In this document: positions 5,859 through 7,229 of the stretch, piece after piece | How positions within the stretch are numbered: the stretch's first letter is position 1 | How the letters are laid out: every line of letters starts with the position of its first letter | NCBI GenBank assembly: GCA_021775275.1 | Contig: JAJFIE010000431.1 | Coordinates: 1-7,229 of the forward strand | Direction of reading: 5' to 3' | Source: Rhodospirillales bacterium | GTDB taxonomy: Bacteria > Pseudomonadota > Alphaproteobacteria > Rhodospirillales > Casp-alpha2 | DNA length: 7,229 bases | Notes under the pieces: model-generated | Seen by the model: the letters and a program-made list of their open reading frames with translations, nothing else | What the model was told of the DNA's origin: nothing | Databases searched by the model: none | Program-made: the position numbers and the translations under genes

Positions 5859-7175
5859 ATGACCGGAGAGATTGAGACCGATTGGTCAACAGACGCCATT
5901 GTCGAGCGGCGCAAGAAATTTTACGCGGCGTCGCAACGGGCCTTTGTTCCCTACAAGGAGCCGATGATTTTTCAAAAGGGCAAAGGTCAGTATCTGTGGG
6001 ATGAAAAGGGTAAAGAGTATCTCGATCTTTTGGGCATGAACCTCTGTATCAGCGTCGGTCATGCGCATCCAGAGGTAAACCGGGCCATTCGCGAACAGAC
6101 CGAGGATATGCTCCATTGCACAACCATGTTCTATCATCCGGTGCCAGCGCATTTCGCCGAGGAACTGGTGGCGACCATGCCCGAGGGCGACGATTGGGTG
6201 GTGCACTTCACCAGCAGTGGCGCGGAGGCCGCCGATCTGGCCCTGCTCATGGCGCGGAGCTACACGGGAAATGTCGATTTCCTGGCGTTGCAGAACGGCT
6301 ATCACGGCGCGACCTTCGGGGCGCAATCGATGACCGGTATTGCCGGGTTCCGCCACAACGTGCCGTTGCTGGGTGGGATTCACCATGTGTCTAATCCCGA
6401 CGCGTATCGGGGCATTCACAGAGACAACGTTGATCTTTATCTCGATGAGATCGACAGAACCATCAAGACGTCAACATCCGGCGCGCTGGCAGGCATGATC
6501 ATTGAGCCCGTGCAGGGCTATGGCGGTATTGTTCCCATGCTGGATGGATATATCGAAGGTGCGTTTGAGCGGGTTCGCGCCGCCGGTGGAGTCTGTGTCA
6601 TTGATGAGGTGCAGTCCGGTTTCGGACGGACCGGGGCTAACTTCTGGGGCTTTGAAGCCTCCGACGCCGTGCCGGATATCGTCATCATGGCCAAGGGTAT
6701 CGGCAACGGTATCCCGCTCGGTGCCGTGGTGGCGAAACGGGGCATCGCCGAGGCCTTGGCCGACAAGTTCTATTTCAATACCTATGGCGCCAATCCGGTG
6801 GCCTGTGCTGCCGGGCGGGCTGTGCTACGGGTGATCGCGGCGGAAGGGTTGCAACAGAACGCCGCCCGGGTGGGGGCGGAACTACTGAGCGTCGCCCAGG
6901 ATGTACAGCAACGCTATGACGCAATTGGCGATGTGCGTGGCCGGGGTTTGATGGTGGCCATGGAACTGGTGAAGGACCGAAAAACCAGAGAACCGGCAAC
7001 CGATGTGACGGCTGAAATATTCGAAGCATCCCGTGAAAACGGCCTGATCATGAGTAAATCCGGCGCCTATAAAAACGTCCTCAGGATTGTGCCGCCCCTA
7101 TGTATCAATCATGACGACGTGGGCCGCTTTGCCGACGCTATCGATAGGAGCTTTCAGTCGGTTCTGGATTCGTGA
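5859..7175 (+). CDS. Class III PLP-dependent aminotransferase (AGXT2-like)
   Basis: Cytoplasmic 438-aa fold-type I PLP enzyme, normal family length and apparently intact. The cofactor site is complete: SSGAEA (119-124) for phosphate contact, YHG (148-150) stacking on the ring, IIEPVQG with E216, and VIDEVQSGFGRTG with D249 at the pyridine nitrogen. MAKGIGNG carries the Schiff-base Lys K279, and FNTYGANP supplies T308. LRIVPPL carries R409, the usual carboxylate-binding Arg. The stretches YLDLLGMNLCISVGHAHPEV, GGVCVIDEVQSGFGR and NPVACAAGRAVL most resemble AGXT2 (glyoxylate/pyruvate with alanine, beta-aminoisobutyrate or beta-alanine). The same fold also contains phospho-lyases acting on phosphoethanolamine and phosphohydroxylysine, worth weighing given the kinase gene nearby. 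The start ATG 5859 is preceded by AGAGGA at 5846-5851. The substrate is not determined; omega-amino-acid or diamine deamination is the default inference. Confidence 0.93.
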   Translation: MTGEIETDWSTDAIVERRKKFYAASQRAFVPYKEPMIFQKGKGQYLWDEKGKEYLDLLGMNLCISVGHAHPEVNRAIREQTEDMLHCTTMFYHPVPAHFAEELVATMPEGDDWVVHFTSSGAEAADLALLMARSYTGNVDFLALQNGYHGATFGAQSMTGIAGFRHNVPLLGGIHHVSNPDAYRGIHRDNVDLYLDEIDRTIKTSTSGALAGMIIEPVQGYGGIVPMLDGYIEGAFERVRAAGGVCVIDEVQSGFGRTGANFWGFEASDAVPDIVIMAKGIGNGIPLGAVVAKRGIAEALADKFYFNTYGANPVACAAGRAVLRVIAAEGLQQNAARVGAELLSVAQDVQQRYDAIGDVRGRGLMVAMELVKDRKTREPATDVTAEIFEASRENGLIMSKSGAYKNVLRIVPPLCINHDDVGRFADAIDRSFQSVLDS

Positions 7176-7178
7176 AGG

Positions 7179-7202
7179 GGATCACTCGTTGATCCACTTT
7201 TT
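7179..7202 (+). terminator. Terminator-like hairpin after the aminotransferase gene
   Basis: GGATCA (7179-7184) and TGATCC (7190-7195) form a perfect 6-bp stem with a 5-nt loop, followed two bases later by five T (7198-7202). It begins 3 nt after the aminotransferase stop codon. It also lies inside the last codons of the minus-strand gene entering from the right, so the same bases serve both. The stem is short, so strength is uncertain. Confidence 0.45.
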
Positions 7203-7229
7203 GGCGGTATCCTTTTCGTCCGTGGAAAA
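7182..7229 (-). CDS. C-terminal tail of an unidentified minus-strand gene (partial)
   Basis: Read on the minus strand, an open frame enters from the right edge and gives FSTDEKDTAKKWINE, then TGA at 7184-7182. The composition (charged, then AKKWI) resembles the C-terminal helix of periplasmic binding proteins of the glycine-betaine/choline ABC group, where a similar A-K-W-I/V pattern occurs. Fifteen residues are too few to assign a family, and I offer that only as a possibility. The frame is convergent with the aminotransferase, with 6 bp between stop codons. Frame openness over such a short span is weak evidence; the protein-like composition is what supports the call. Confidence 0.45.
   Translation of the reverse strand, partial: FSTDEKDTAKKWINE

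Overview
The window looks like an accessory catabolic region of a moderately GC-rich proteobacterium, most likely an alphaproteobacterium. That placement is inferred from the gene families, the tightly packed operon structure and the GC-leaning codon use; there is no marker gene to confirm it. The region carries the import and breakdown machinery for an amino-acid-like or amine-containing compound that I cannot identify from sequence.

Left part (1-3513, + strand) reads as one operon. It begins with the C-terminal end of a GlnQ/HisP-type ABC ATPase. Two polar-amino-acid ABC permeases of the HisM/GlnP type follow, the second overlapping the first by 4 nt (ATGA). Next come an enolase-superfamily enzyme of the mandelate racemase/muconate lactonizing type and an SDR-family dehydrogenase whose start overlaps the enolase gene by 8 nt. 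No substrate-binding protein for this transporter is in view. The SDR appears broken. A frameshift in its glycine-rich NAD motif is repaired exactly by restoring a second copy of a 7-bp repeat (GGTGACT), and a second, in-frame gap removes the catalytic Lys of YxxxK.

Middle and right part (3528-7175). A minus-strand gene for an APH/choline-kinase-fold phosphotransferase converges on the SDR with 14 bp between their ends. It diverges from a two-gene + strand unit, which encodes a TTC38-type tetratricopeptide protein and a class III PLP aminotransferase closest to the AGXT2 (alanine-glyoxylate / beta-aminoisobutyrate) group. The short divergent region carries overlapping promoter-like elements, and the one for the kinase would give a nearly leaderless mRNA. 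At the right edge the last 15 codons of another minus-strand gene converge on the aminotransferase, with a small terminator-like hairpin at the junction.

Taken together: a transporter brings in a substrate, an enolase-superfamily enzyme racemises or dehydrates it, an SDR formerly oxidised an intermediate, and a kinase plus a PLP enzyme handle an amino group. The enolase member and the kinase also lack residues normally needed for catalysis in their families (YxK instead of KxK and Gly instead of the strand-6 acid/base; Gly instead of the metal-binding Asp). The locus is therefore either in decay or carries unusual chemistry. I see no mobile elements, CRISPR arrays, tRNAs or rRNAs. There is no gene-free stretch longer than about 60 bp.
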